Shown here in pieces: positions 40,351 to 49,011 of a stretch of 64,000 nt of DNA. Positions within the stretch are counted from its first letter, which is position 1. Each line of letters starts with the position of its first letter. The DNA is from Paraglaciecola sp. L1A13. Lineage in GTDB: Bacteria > Pseudomonadota > Gammaproteobacteria > Enterobacterales > Alteromonadaceae. Both the position numbers and the translations under genes were made by a program. The DNA is taken from contig NZ_CP047024.1 in assembly GCF_009796745.1 (NCBI RefSeq), positions 1,674,001 to 1,738,000 of the forward strand. The letters run 5' to 3'. Under the pieces are notes generated by a model. The model was not told where the DNA came from and made no database searches. It saw nothing but the letters and a program-made list of their open reading frames with translations.

Positions 40351-41760
40351 CTACGGTTTAGTAATATCAGCGGCATTCCAATGAGGGAAGTGCTTTCTAA
40401 CCAGCGTATTAAATTCAAGTTCGAATTCTGAAAACTCAGTTTTCGCAGCAGAATCTTGGATAGCGTCAATGACCATGCCCGCACCAACTGTGCCATTAGA
40501 CAGGCGGTCAATGATGATAAACGCACCTGTTTCACGGTTTTTAGTATAGGGATCGCATGCAACTGATTGCGTCAGCTTTATTTTTCCCACACCAATTTCG
40601 TTTAAATTAAGACGCACGGCATCTTTATGTTCCATGGTGTTAACGTCAATTTGATATTCAATATCAGTCACGCTACCTGAAACAAATTTGGTGGCAAATT
40701 TGAAGCCATATTGCTTATTCGGCATTAATGGGGTTTCATCCATCCACACTAAATTGACTTCGTAAGCATTGCTTTGCAGTGGTAAGTTATCTGATTTTAC
40801 AATCATGTCACCGCGAGAAATATCAATTTCGTCTTCCAGAGTAATGGTGGTCGTCAGCGGAGTGTACGCAACATCCTGCTCACCTTCGAAGCCAACGATA
40901 GCGCGAACCGTAGATTGCTTACCTGACGGAAGGGCAGTGATTTTATCGCCTTTCTTGATTTGGCCCGAAACCACCGTTCCTGCAAAACCACGAAAGTTTA
41001 GATTTGGGCGGTTTACATACTGAACTGGGAAGCGGAAGTCATCGATGTTTGCATCATTAGCAATTTCGATGTTTTCCAACGTTTTCATCAGTGTGGTACC
41101 TTTAAACCAAGGGGTATTTTCACTCTTGTTAACAACGTTATCACCATCTAATGCTGAAATGGGTATGAATTGGATATCCGGTATATCAAGCTCTTCAGAA
41201 AACGTTAAATAGTCTTTTTTGATTTTCTCATACACATCTTCACTGAATTCCATCAAATCCATCTTATTGATCGCTACAATGACGTGCTTAATGCCAAGTA
41301 ACGAAACTAAAAATGAGTGACGGCGAGTCTGAGTTTTAACACCTGCACGCGCGTCGACAAGTATAATAGCTAAGTCACAGGTTGATGCACCGGTTACCAT
41401 GTTCCGCGTGTATTGTTCGTGCCCTGGCGTGTCAGCAATAATAAATTTACGTTTATCGGTTGAAAAGTAACGATAAGCCACGTCAATGGTAATGCCCTGT
41501 TCACGTTCCGAGGCCAAACCATCCACTAATAGGGCTAAATCAACTTTGTCACCTGTGGTACCAGACTTTTTACTGTCTTTGGTAATGGCAGCAAGTTGGT
41601 CCTCGTAAATCATTTTTGAGTCGTGGAGCAAGCGACCAATAAGGGTGCTTTTTCCATCATCTACACTACCGCAGGTTAAAAAACGCAACATGTCTTTTTG
41701 TTCGTGTTGCTCCAAGTAAGCAAGGATATCGGATTGTAATAAGGCGTTTTCGCTATTCAT
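40351..41760 (-). CDS. cysN: Sulfate adenylyltransferase, subunit 1 (GTPase)
   Basis: GTPase subunit that drives ATP sulfurylase to form APS. The roughly 469-residue protein has the GTPase motifs [17 protein letters not shown] (about 31-47), [11 protein letters not shown] and NKMD. A TTG three codons upstream overlaps cysQ, but the ATG at 41760, 2 bp after the cysQ stop, fits the family. It is fourth in the order cysD-cysC-cysQ-cysN, so it is separated from cysD, its usual neighbour. Confidence 0.96.
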   Translation of the reverse strand: MNSENALLQSDILAYLEQHEQKDMLRFLTCGSVDDGKSTLIGRLLHDSKMIYEDQLAAITKDSKKSGTTGDKVDLALLVDGLASEREQGITIDVAYRYFSTDKRKFIIADTPGHEQYTRNMVTGASTCDLAIILVDARAGVKTQTRRHSFLVSLLGIKHVIVAINKMDLMEFSEDVYEKIKKDYLTFSEELDIPDIQFIPISALDGDNVVNKSENTPWFKGTTLMKTLENIEIANDANIDDFRFPVQYVNRPNLNFRGFAGTVVSGQIKKGDKITALPSGKQSTVRAIVGFEGEQDVAYTPLTTTITLEDEIDISRGDMIVKSDNLPLQSNAYEVNLVWMDETPLMPNKQYGFKFATKFVSGSVTDIEYQIDVNTMEHKDAVRLNLNEIGVGKIKLTQSVACDPYTKNRETGAFIIIDRLSNGTVGAGMVIDAIQDSAAKTEFSEFELEFNTLVRKHFPHWNAADITKP

Positions 41761-41762
41761 GA

Positions 41763-42554
41763 TCAGCAACTCACAAGAAAATAAGGGTTTAAAACGGATT
41801 CTTTTTGATTGTAACTAAGAGGCTTGGCGTGTTCGTCGAACACATTGGCAGCACTTTCGATAACAGTAACTTTGCCGCCAGCAGCTCTGACAACTGCATC
41901 GGCCGCGCCGGTATCCCACTCAGACGTAGGACCTAACCGAGGGTATAAGTGCGCAGCTCCTTCAGCAACCAAACATAACTTCAATGAACTTCCCATAGCG
42001 ACGAGTTCAGGATTACCCCCCAACTTGGTGAGCAAGGCTTGAATGTCAGGGCTTTGGTGTGAACGGCTACCTACAACGCGCCATTCTTCGTTATCTGTCT
42101 TTGCTTTTGGTGTTATCGCTACGCGGCGACCATCACCTTCGAGCTTGTACGCGCCTTTACCCACAATACCCACATAGGTTTGCTTTAAAACAGGCGCATA
42201 GACCACACCAAACACAGGTTCGCCATTATCGATAAGGGCTATATTGACAGTGAACTCGCCATTCTTCTTAATAAACTCTTTTGTGCCGTCCAGCGGATCA
42301 ACCAGCCAGTATTGAGTCCACGTTTGGCGCTCAGACCAAGGGATGTCTGCGGATTCTTCTGATAAAATAGGCAAGTCAGAAACAGCTTTTAGACCATCCA
42401 CAATACAATTGTGGGCGGCTAAATCCGCTTCTGTTAACGGACTTTTATCTGACTTTTCATAGATGGCAAAATCACGCTGGTATATGCTCATAATGGCATC
42501 ACCCGCTTGATGAGCGATGGCCGTGATGCTTTCTACTAATTTGCTATCTAACAT
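41763..42554 (-). CDS. cysQ: 3'(2'),5'-bisphosphate nucleotidase
   Basis: Removes the 3'-phosphate from PAP, the by-product of PAPS use. The 263-residue protein has the inositol-monophosphatase-fold motifs [28 protein letters not shown] (metal ligands) and [12 protein letters not shown]. Its start overlaps the cysC stop by one base. Confidence 0.95.
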   Translation of the reverse strand: MLDSKLVESITAIAHQAGDAIMSIYQRDFAIYEKSDKSPLTEADLAAHNCIVDGLKAVSDLPILSEESADIPWSERQTWTQYWLVDPLDGTKEFIKKNGEFTVNIALIDNGEPVFGVVYAPVLKQTYVGIVGKGAYKLEGDGRRVAITPKAKTDNEEWRVVGSRSHQSPDIQALLTKLGGNPELVAMGSSLKLCLVAEGAAHLYPRLGPTSEWDTGAADAVVRAAGGKVTVIESAANVFDEHAKPLSYNQKESVLNPYFLVSC

Positions 42555-43150
42555 TAGTCAATCAGTCCTTTTTGTTTCAATTGAGTGAACAATTGCTCGG
42601 CTGATTCTTGCGCACTCTGACCAGAAAAATCGAGAGATATTTCTGGAGACACAGGCGCTTCGTAAGGCGAACTGATACCAGTGAAGTCGCTTATCTCGCC
42701 GGCCCGAGCTTTTTGATACAAGCCTTTAGGATCGCGTTTTTCACATTCTTCAAGGGGGGTGTTTACAAATACCTCTACGAACTCGTTGTCTTGCAGTAAT
42801 TTACGACAATAATCGCGCTCACCTTTGAAAGGAGAAATAAAAGCAGTTATAACAATCAAACCTGAATCAACAAAAAGCTTGGCTAATTCACTGATACGAC
42901 GAATATTTTCTACTCGGTCCTTATCGCTGAACGTTAAATCACCATTAAGACCATGGCGGACATTATCTCCGTCGAGCAAGTAGGTATGTTTACCATTATC
43001 TGCTAATTTCTTCTCTAACAAATTAGCAATCGTGGACTTGCCTGAGCCGCTTAAGCCGGTCAACCAAATCACGCATGGTTTTTGCCCTTTAGCCTCAGCA
43101 CGGCGTTCCTTGTCGACTTCATGTTGATGCCAAACAATGTTGTCTTTCAT
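42554..43150 (-). CDS. cysC: Adenylylsulfate kinase
   Basis: Phosphorylates APS to PAPS. The 198-residue enzyme has the P-loop [18 protein letters not shown] (about 30-47), [17 protein letters not shown] and [13 protein letters not shown]. Its ATG shares one base with the cysD stop, indicating coupled translation. Confidence 0.97.
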   Translation of the reverse strand: MKDNIVWHQHEVDKERRAEAKGQKPCVIWLTGLSGSGKSTIANLLEKKLADNGKHTYLLDGDNVRHGLNGDLTFSDKDRVENIRRISELAKLFVDSGLIVITAFISPFKGERDYCRKLLQDNEFVEVFVNTPLEECEKRDPKGLYQKARAGEISDFTGISSPYEAPVSPEISLDFSGQSAQESAEQLFTQLKQKGLID

Positions 43151-44064
43151 TAGAAATAACCTTCCATTTTCTTCTTCTCCATAGAGCCAGAAGAGTCATT
43201 GTCGATCATTCGTCCTTGGCGTTCAGATGTTTTAGTTAACAACATCTCTTGGATAACTTCAGGTAGGTTATTCGCCGTCGATTCAACTGCCCCTGTTAGG
43301 GGATAACAGCCAAGGGTTCTGAAGCGGACAGAGCGCATTTCAGGTACTTCACCTTCTCTCATTGGCATACGATCATCGTCTACCATGATCAACAACCCGT
43401 CGCGCTCAACAACTGGACGCGGCTTAGCTAAGTACAATGATGGTATTTCGATGCCTTCCATATAAATATATTGCCAGATATCCAGCTCGGTCCAATTCGA
43501 CATAGGGAATACACGGATACTTTCCCCTTTGTTGATTTGAGAGTTGTAGATGTTCCACAATTCGGGACGTTGATTTTTTGGATCCCAACGGTGATTTTCA
43601 TCCCGAAAAGAATAAACTCGTTCTTTCGCTCGAGACTTTTCTTCATCACGACGAGCACCACCAAAGGCTGCATCAAATTTATATTTATTTAATGCTTGCT
43701 TCAAACCGGCCGTTTTCATGATATCGGTGTGTTTGGCACTGCCGTGAACAAATGGGCTAATATCCATGTCGACACCGTCTTGATTGATATGTACGAGTAA
43801 ATCTAAATCGTGCTTTTTCGCCATTTTATCTCGAAACTCAATCATTTCGTGAAATTTCCACGTGGTATCAACATGCAATAACGGAAATGGAATTTTGCCT
43901 GGAGCAAATGCCTTGCGGGCCAAATGCAGCAGCACCGATGAATCTTTACCTACAGAGTAAAGCATGACGGGGTTGTCAAACTCGGCAGCTACTTCACGAA
44001 AAATGTGAATACTTTCCGCTTCTAGCTGTTGTAGGTGGGTAACGGTTGGAATCGACGAAGTCAT
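43150..44064 (-). CDS. cysD: Sulfate adenylyltransferase, subunit 2
   Basis: Catalytic subunit of ATP sulfurylase that forms APS from sulfate and ATP. The 304-residue protein has the PP-loop [18 protein letters not shown] (about 36-53), [12 protein letters not shown] and [17 protein letters not shown]. It leads the cysDCQN-SLC13 operon; a TATAAT lies 38 bp upstream of the start, and CysB is the expected activator. Confidence 0.97.
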   Translation of the reverse strand: MTSSIPTVTHLQQLEAESIHIFREVAAEFDNPVMLYSVGKDSSVLLHLARKAFAPGKIPFPLLHVDTTWKFHEMIEFRDKMAKKHDLDLLVHINQDGVDMDISPFVHGSAKHTDIMKTAGLKQALNKYKFDAAFGGARRDEEKSRAKERVYSFRDENHRWDPKNQRPELWNIYNSQINKGESIRVFPMSNWTELDIWQYIYMEGIEIPSLYLAKPRPVVERDGLLIMVDDDRMPMREGEVPEMRSVRFRTLGCYPLTGAVESTANNLPEVIQEMLLTKTSERQGRMIDNDSSGSMEKKKMEGYF

Positions 44065-44102
44065 ATAGTTTCTCGTGCTAAGTTAAAAGAATATACTAAA
44101 AT

Positions 44103-44108
44103 ATTATA
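44103..44108 (-). promoter_or_regulatory. Predicted -10 box of the cysD operon
   Basis: A consensus TATAAT on the minus strand, 38 bp upstream of the cysD ATG, with no recognisable -35 hexamer. That is the pattern of an activator-dependent promoter, as expected for CysB targets. Confidence 0.5.
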
Positions 44109-44130
44109 TGCATAGAACTTTATCATAGAA

Positions 44131-44177
44131 TCATATTGCCATGATATATTTTTTGCAAATATATCATGGCAATATGA
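44131..44177. repeat. Perfect 21-bp inverted repeat between EAL-HDOD gene and cysD
   Basis: Arms at 44131-44151 and 44157-44177 are exact reverse complements with the core ATTGCCATGATATAT and a 5-base loop. It starts 17 bp after the EAL-HDOD stop and lies about 23 bp upstream of the predicted cysD -10 box. Neither side has a T-run, so it could be an unusual terminator hairpin or an operator region for cysD. Confidence 0.85.
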
Positions 44178-44194
44178 CACTAGCGGCAATCGGT

Positions 44195-45415
44195 TTAACT
44201 GAGTGCTTTCAAGCGTTCTTTTGCCCAAAGTTGGGATTGTTGAAACATGGAAAAGGCAGCATCAAAATCAACAGCCAAATTTTCGCAGAGCTTACTTACT
44301 TCACTCCACTGTCCATTTTCAAAGCATTCGCTTAACATCAGGTACTGAGCGTGCTCACCACAGCGCAAAACAATACTGTCTTTAATCGCTTGAGAGATTG
44401 GAAGTTTCTCCATTAATTGTGCAATATCTGCATCAAGCATGGCATCAAGTAACGACAACAGCCCAACTAAAAAAGCCGACGCTATACCGTCTTTTTGATT
44501 AGTATATTCGGTAAGTAGTTCGCAGTAATGTGCCCGTGATAAAGACATCACTGTTAGCTCAGCAGGCTTACCTTCACTAAATTGTGCAGTAAACAATAAA
44601 GAAACAAGACGTCTCAGTTCATTTTGCCCCAACACTACAATGGCTTGTTTAATGGTTTCAATTTTTTTAGTGCGTTTAAAAATTGGAGATTGTGCATAAC
44701 GCAGCAACTTAAATGAAAGATTGACGTCAGATTCAAATGCTTGGGTGATTGAATTAATGTCAGGGTCGTCTTTCGCCATTTCGCCCATGAGTTTAGCGAT
44801 CGACATTTGCGAAGGGGTGAGAGCTGCATTTTTAATGAGTTCAGGCTTACTGAAAAAGTACCCTTGAAAATAACAACAACCGTAATGTAACGCTTGTAAA
44901 TATTCTTGTTGAGTTTCAATCTTTTCCGCCAGTAATTTAATTTTAGGAAAGGACTTGATGGCTTCAATTATTTGTAAAATTTGTTGTTCAGATGTTTCTT
45001 GATAGTCAATTTTAATAATATCCACATAAGGATAAAAATGCACCCAAACACTTTGGTGTATATAGTCATCTAGGGCAATGATATAGCCCTTTTCTTTTAA
45101 ATCTATGCAAGCATTGAGTAGTTTTTTACCAGGTTTGACAGTCTCCAATATCTCCACCACTATTTTCTCTTTAGGTAACATCAATGGATAACCTTCGAGT
45201 AAAGAATTATGGGTGAAATTGATAAAGGCTAAGGTGCTAGGCAACAAGCTGTCTAGCCCTAAGTTGAACTGTAAGCCAGTCACCATTTTGGCGGTGGCTT
45301 CATCTTCATTTATATTTGGAAAGCGGTTCTCCAAACTATCCCGAAATAACAACTCATAGGCGAATAGCGTTTTGTCAGCATGCAAAATGGGTTGCCTAGC
45401 GGCATAAAAATTCAT
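44195..45415 (-). CDS. EAL-HDOD signalling protein (degenerate EAL)
   Basis: A 406-residue cytosolic regulator of the YuxH/CdgJ type. Residues 1-200 are an EAL domain in which the signature is YELLFR and the DDFGTG loop is replaced by DDYIHQ, so c-di-GMP hydrolysis is doubtful and binding or a structural role is more likely. Residues 200-400 are an HDOD domain (SFKLLRYAQSPIF, IKQAIVVLGQNELRRLVSLL). Relatives in Vibrio affect motility. It starts 23 bp after putP with AGGGAA before the ATG, so it is probably co-transcribed with it. Confidence 0.88.
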   Translation of the reverse strand: MNFYAARQPILHADKTLFAYELLFRDSLENRFPNINEDEATAKMVTGLQFNLGLDSLLPSTLAFINFTHNSLLEGYPLMLPKEKIVVEILETVKPGKKLLNACIDLKEKGYIIALDDYIHQSVWVHFYPYVDIIKIDYQETSEQQILQIIEAIKSFPKIKLLAEKIETQQEYLQALHYGCCYFQGYFFSKPELIKNAALTPSQMSIAKLMGEMAKDDPDINSITQAFESDVNLSFKLLRYAQSPIFKRTKKIETIKQAIVVLGQNELRRLVSLLFTAQFSEGKPAELTVMSLSRAHYCELLTEYTNQKDGIASAFLVGLLSLLDAMLDADIAQLMEKLPISQAIKDSIVLRCGEHAQYLMLSECFENGQWSEVSKLCENLAVDFDAAFSMFQQSQLWAKERLKALS

Positions 45416-45438
45416 TTAGATTCCCTGTTAAAACATCA

Positions 45439-46971
45439 TTATGCGTTTTTGCCATTAGCCATTGATTCATTCAATGATAGTTGTACTTTTTCAAACGTCT
45501 TAATTACCGTGTTGTCACGTTGCTCTGACATTAGGCTGAGCGTTACGATGGTTAAACTTGATAAGATAAAGCCTGGTACAAGTTCGTATAACCATGCGCT
45601 CAAAGGTTGACCATTAACGCTAAGCGGTAAATAAATCCATAGTAGCACTGTTAACGCACCCACTAACATGCCACTTATGGCTGAGAGAAGCGTCATGCGT
45701 TTCCAAAAAAGGCTGAACAGAATCAAGGGACCGAATGCTGCGCCAAATCCTGCCCAAGCGTTGCTCACTAAAGAAAGAATACTACTGTCTCTGTCGTAGG
45801 CGAGGTAAATGGAAACCAAGGCTACCAATACAACCGATAATCGGCCGACAATAATCAATTCATGCTGGCTTGCATCGCGTCGAAAAAATACTTGGTAAAA
45901 ATCACTGGTTAATGAGCTTGATGTAACCAATAGTTGCGATGAAATAGTACTCATTATAGCCGCTAATATAGCGGCTAATAAAAAGCCGCCAATCAAAGGG
46001 TGAAAAAGGAGCTGTGATAAGTAGATAAAGATAGTTTCAGGATCACTAAGTTGAGTGCCGTTTTTCGTCACATAGGCGAGTCCTAATAAACCCGTTGCCA
46101 ATGCCCCTGTAATCGCCACAACCATCCAGGATATACCAATAGTTTGTGCGGTTTTAATGTCATTTACACTGCGGATTGCCATAAAACGCACGATAATATG
46201 TGGCTGACCAAAATAGCCGAAACCCCAAGACAGCATAGATATAATGGCAATGGACGATACCACTTGCCCATTTGATGCATTAACAAACATATCAAGATAC
46301 TGCCCATCTAAGGTACCTAGAGATTGCGTGACCCCTTGCCATCCACCGAGATCGACAAGCACCACGACTGGCACTAAGACCAAAGCGATAAACATAATAC
46401 AACCTTGAACAAAATCAGTAATACTTACCGCCATAAAACCGCCGAAGAGGGTATAAGCGACTACAACACCGGCTGTAATATATAGTCCTAATTCATAATT
46501 TAAACCGAATGATGTCTCAAATAATTTTCCGCCTGCGACCACACCAGAAGAAGTGTACAAAGTGAAAAACAACACGATAACAATGGAGGATAAGATACGT
46601 AAGATATGCTTTTTGTCGTTGAAGCGGTTTTCAAAGTAATCGGGTATGGTGATTGCGTTGTTTGCCACCTCTGTGTAGACCCTCAGTCGCGGGGCAACCA
46701 ACACATAATTTAGATAAGCCCCTATGACTAATCCAATAGCAATCCACGCACTGGATAGACCGGTGAGATACATAGCGCCGGGTAAACCCATTAACATCCA
46801 ACCACTCATGTCCGATGCTCCTGCCGACAAGGCGGTAACTTTGGGACTCAAGTTACGTCCGCCGAGCATGTAGCCCTCAACATCGGTATTCGCTTGCTTG
46901 AACGAGTAAACACCAATACCTAACATGGCAATAAAGTACAATCCTAAGGATATAAAAGTAGCTGTTTCCAT
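45439..46971 (-). CDS. putP: Sodium/proline symporter
   Basis: Takes up proline with sodium through the inner membrane. The 510-residue protein has 12-13 membrane segments and PutP motifs such as SAGASDMSGWMLMGLPGAMY, ITIPDYFENRF, GYFGQPHIIVRFMAI and SSQLLVTSSSLTSDFY. An in-frame TTG lies four codons upstream, but the ATG at 46971 has GAAGGA six bases before it. putA is not in the window. Confidence 0.94.
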   Translation of the reverse strand: METATFISLGLYFIAMLGIGVYSFKQANTDVEGYMLGGRNLSPKVTALSAGASDMSGWMLMGLPGAMYLTGLSSAWIAIGLVIGAYLNYVLVAPRLRVYTEVANNAITIPDYFENRFNDKKHILRILSSIVIVLFFTLYTSSGVVAGGKLFETSFGLNYELGLYITAGVVVAYTLFGGFMAVSITDFVQGCIMFIALVLVPVVVLVDLGGWQGVTQSLGTLDGQYLDMFVNASNGQVVSSIAIISMLSWGFGYFGQPHIIVRFMAIRSVNDIKTAQTIGISWMVVAITGALATGLLGLAYVTKNGTQLSDPETIFIYLSQLLFHPLIGGFLLAAILAAIMSTISSQLLVTSSSLTSDFYQVFFRRDASQHELIIVGRLSVVLVALVSIYLAYDRDSSILSLVSNAWAGFGAAFGPLILFSLFWKRMTLLSAISGMLVGALTVLLWIYLPLSVNGQPLSAWLYELVPGFILSSLTIVTLSLMSEQRDNTVIKTFEKVQLSLNESMANGKNA

Positions 46972-47076
46972 GATGTCCTTCAATTATTATGGGAAATTAT
47001 CATTATTAATGAGAGGCAGTTTAAAATTTGCGTCTATTTTATTAACCATGCTAACAAGCAACCTAGGAATACACTA

Positions 47077-47532
47077 GTGTCAGAGTTATATAAAACCCGT
47101 GTTCTGTCTTTTGAACAAATGAAGTTGATTGATTTATACGCAATTTTGCGATTACGTCAGCAGGTTTTCGTGATTGAGCAGCAAAGTATCTATGACGATA
47201 TCGACAATTGTGATCAAGTGAGTATGCACATTTGTGTTTACCAAGAGGACGAATTAGTTGGTTACGCGCGAGTAAGGGAGGCAGAACCTGGCCACCTTGC
47301 TAAAATTGAACGTGTGGTTTGCGGCGCGAATCATAGAGGGGGTGGTCTGGGACAGATGTTAATCCACTTGTCGGTTGACCTTATTCAGAAGCACTATTGT
47401 ATAGAAAATATTATGCTGTCTGCCCAAACTCACGCCAGTGATTTTTATGTCAAACTTGGCTTTCAATGCCAAGGTGTATCTTATGATGACGGAGGCATTG
47501 AGCATATTGATATGTATCTGGTAAATAATTAA
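47077..47532 (+). CDS. elaA: ElaA-like GNAT acetyltransferase
   Basis: A 151-residue N-acetyltransferase of unknown substrate, similar to E. coli ElaA along its length: LYAILRLRQQVFVIEQQSIYDDID, VGYARVRE, IERVVCGANHRGGGLGQMLI (acetyl-CoA loop) and FYVKLGFQCQG. The start is GTG with AGGAA upstream. Single gene, divergent from putP. Confidence 0.88.
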   Translation: MSELYKTRVLSFEQMKLIDLYAILRLRQQVFVIEQQSIYDDIDNCDQVSMHICVYQEDELVGYARVREAEPGHLAKIERVVCGANHRGGGLGQMLIHLSVDLIQKHYCIENIMLSAQTHASDFYVKLGFQCQGVSYDDGGIEHIDMYLVNN

Positions 47533-47544
47533 ATGCGAGGCAAA

Positions 47545-47570
47545 AAAAGGAGCGGGTGCTCCTTTTAAAT
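47545..47570 (+). terminator. Terminator of elaA
   Basis: AAAAGGAGC, a 4-base loop, then GCTCCTTTT; the T-run is short. It may also act on the convergent DUF3379 gene. Confidence 0.65.
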
Positions 47571-47589
47571 AGTTCTACACGAACATCTT

Positions 47590-48318
47590 TTATGCTGAAA
47601 AAGTCATTCGTTTCATTAATTTGTCTTTAGTTTGCTCTACGTCATGTACATTTTCGCTGACCACAATTAAGCTAGCATTTTGCAATTCTACCGCTTCAGC
47701 GGTTAAATACCCGTCGCTTACTTTATCATTGGCTTTATAGCCATCTTTGTGGGGCACAACAAATACGGTCACTTTACCGTTTTCGCCCTGCATGACTAAA
47801 TGCAAGCTTTTTACACCTTTGTAATCACAATGGTTGGCATAATAAACTTGGCCTATTTCTTCGTCTAAATGGCCACCATATTGTACCAATTTAGCATTCA
47901 CCTGCTGCAATGAAAAATCTTCATTGGCATCAAGGGCATGAGGACCTTCGTGATACACGTGTGCTAATGACTGTTGTGACATATCAATATAATTTTGTTG
48001 CTGCCACAAGGTAAAACTTACTCCCACTACAAAAGCGAGTGACGCTGCCAATGCTAAATGAACCCGCGCGCGCTTTTTATCATGACGGTGGGTTTGCATC
48101 GTTTGACGTAATATCAGTTTATGCGCCAGATCGTCAGGTACATCTATCTTCATAGCCGCTTGCATGCTGGCGTCAATTCTCTTTTGCTCAGACCAAAATT
48201 CTTGTTTTGCAGGATCTTGTGCTGCCGCTTCTCTGACACGAATGTCATCGCAATTGGGATCAGCATAAATGGTTCTGCGAAACTCTAAATCATCCATTTT
48301 TCCGTTCTCGATTGTCAT
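47590..48318 (-). CDS. DUF3379 protein, putative anti-sigma factor
   Basis: A 242-residue single-pass membrane protein. The cytosolic part begins MDDLEFRRTIYADPNCDD, which I associate with DUF3379; one membrane segment lies at about 88-106 (LALAASLAFVVGVSFTLW), and the rest is periplasmic. It overlaps the ECF sigma gene by 29 bp, so an anti-sigma role is inferred, though the usual zinc anti-sigma motif is not present. Two starts are possible: 48318, with GAGAA before it, or the Met seven codons on. Confidence 0.78.
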   Translation of the reverse strand: MTIENGKMDDLEFRRTIYADPNCDDIRVREAAAQDPAKQEFWSEQKRIDASMQAAMKIDVPDDLAHKLILRQTMQTHRHDKKRARVHLALAASLAFVVGVSFTLWQQQNYIDMSQQSLAHVYHEGPHALDANEDFSLQQVNAKLVQYGGHLDEEIGQVYYANHCDYKGVKSLHLVMQGENGKVTVFVVPHKDGYKANDKVSDGYLTAEAVELQNASLIVVSENVHDVEQTKDKLMKRMTFSA

Positions 48319-48847
48319 TTGTTTTCTCTAGTGCCTCTTTTATTTGGCTTCGTGCCCGAAATAGACGGGTCATCACGGTGTTTTTATTCAAATCCAATTG
48401 TGCCGCAATTTCCTCGCCGCTGTATCCAAACATAATCTGTAACATTAACGGCTCACGATATTCTTCACTTAAGGAAGCCATTATCGTACGTAACTCTCGA
48501 TGCTCAATTTCGACCTCGTGAGTCAACTGGTCGTCAGAGATAGACACATCATCAATATCAACCAAATCAAATTGCTTACGTTCAAACCGTCTGGCATTCT
48601 CGCGCCGCAGGATCGTAATCAACCAAGACTTAGCAGCCTTTTCGTCCTTAAGTGAATCTAGAGACTTCCAAGCGCGCAAGAAAGTTTCTTGCACTATGTC
48701 TTCGGCAACTGCTTTATCTCTAACCAGCCAATACGCATAACGAAATATATCGCCATGTAGGGCATAGACTAGGGTTTCATATCGTTTTTGTTTATCTAGC
48801 ATGTCACTAGAGACCGAGGCTTTTTTAAAATGCTTTCGCAAATTCAT
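48290..48847 (-). CDS. ECF-type RNA polymerase sigma factor
   Basis: A 185-residue sigma-70 family protein with region 2 (DIFRYAYWLVRDKAVAEDIVQETFLRAW, about 34-61) and region 4 (LSEEYREPLMLQIMFGYSGEEIAAQLDLNKNTVMTRLFRAR). There is no region 1 or 3, as in ECF factors. It is followed by an overlapping DUF3379 gene. The signal and regulon are unknown. The start at 48847 has GGCGGAAA upstream; the Met at codon 16 is a weaker alternative. Confidence 0.92.
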   Translation of the reverse strand: MNLRKHFKKASVSSDMLDKQKRYETLVYALHGDIFRYAYWLVRDKAVAEDIVQETFLRAWKSLDSLKDEKAAKSWLITILRRENARRFERKQFDLVDIDDVSISDDQLTHEVEIEHRELRTIMASLSEEYREPLMLQIMFGYSGEEIAAQLDLNKNTVMTRLFRARSQIKEALEKTNDNRERKNG

Positions 48848-48955
48848 TATTTAATTTCCGCCTGTATTATTGCTTTATATTATTCGTTAATGCGCAGTAT
48901 AGTGCAAATAAGGTGAGGTCTCGATTGAACACAAGTATGAGTAGCGTCCATTTAT

Positions 48956-48989
48956 AGCGTAAACCCGCAAAAAAATACGGGCATACGCT
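48956..48989. other. Stem-loop between batD and the sigma gene
   Basis: 12-base arms (AGCGTAAACCCG and CGGGCATACGCT) pair almost fully across a 10-base loop, 22 bp after the batD stop. There is no T-run on the minus strand. Possibly the end of the Bat operon transcript. Confidence 0.4.
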
Positions 48990-49011
48990 ATTATTAGTAA
49001 GCTTGTATTCG

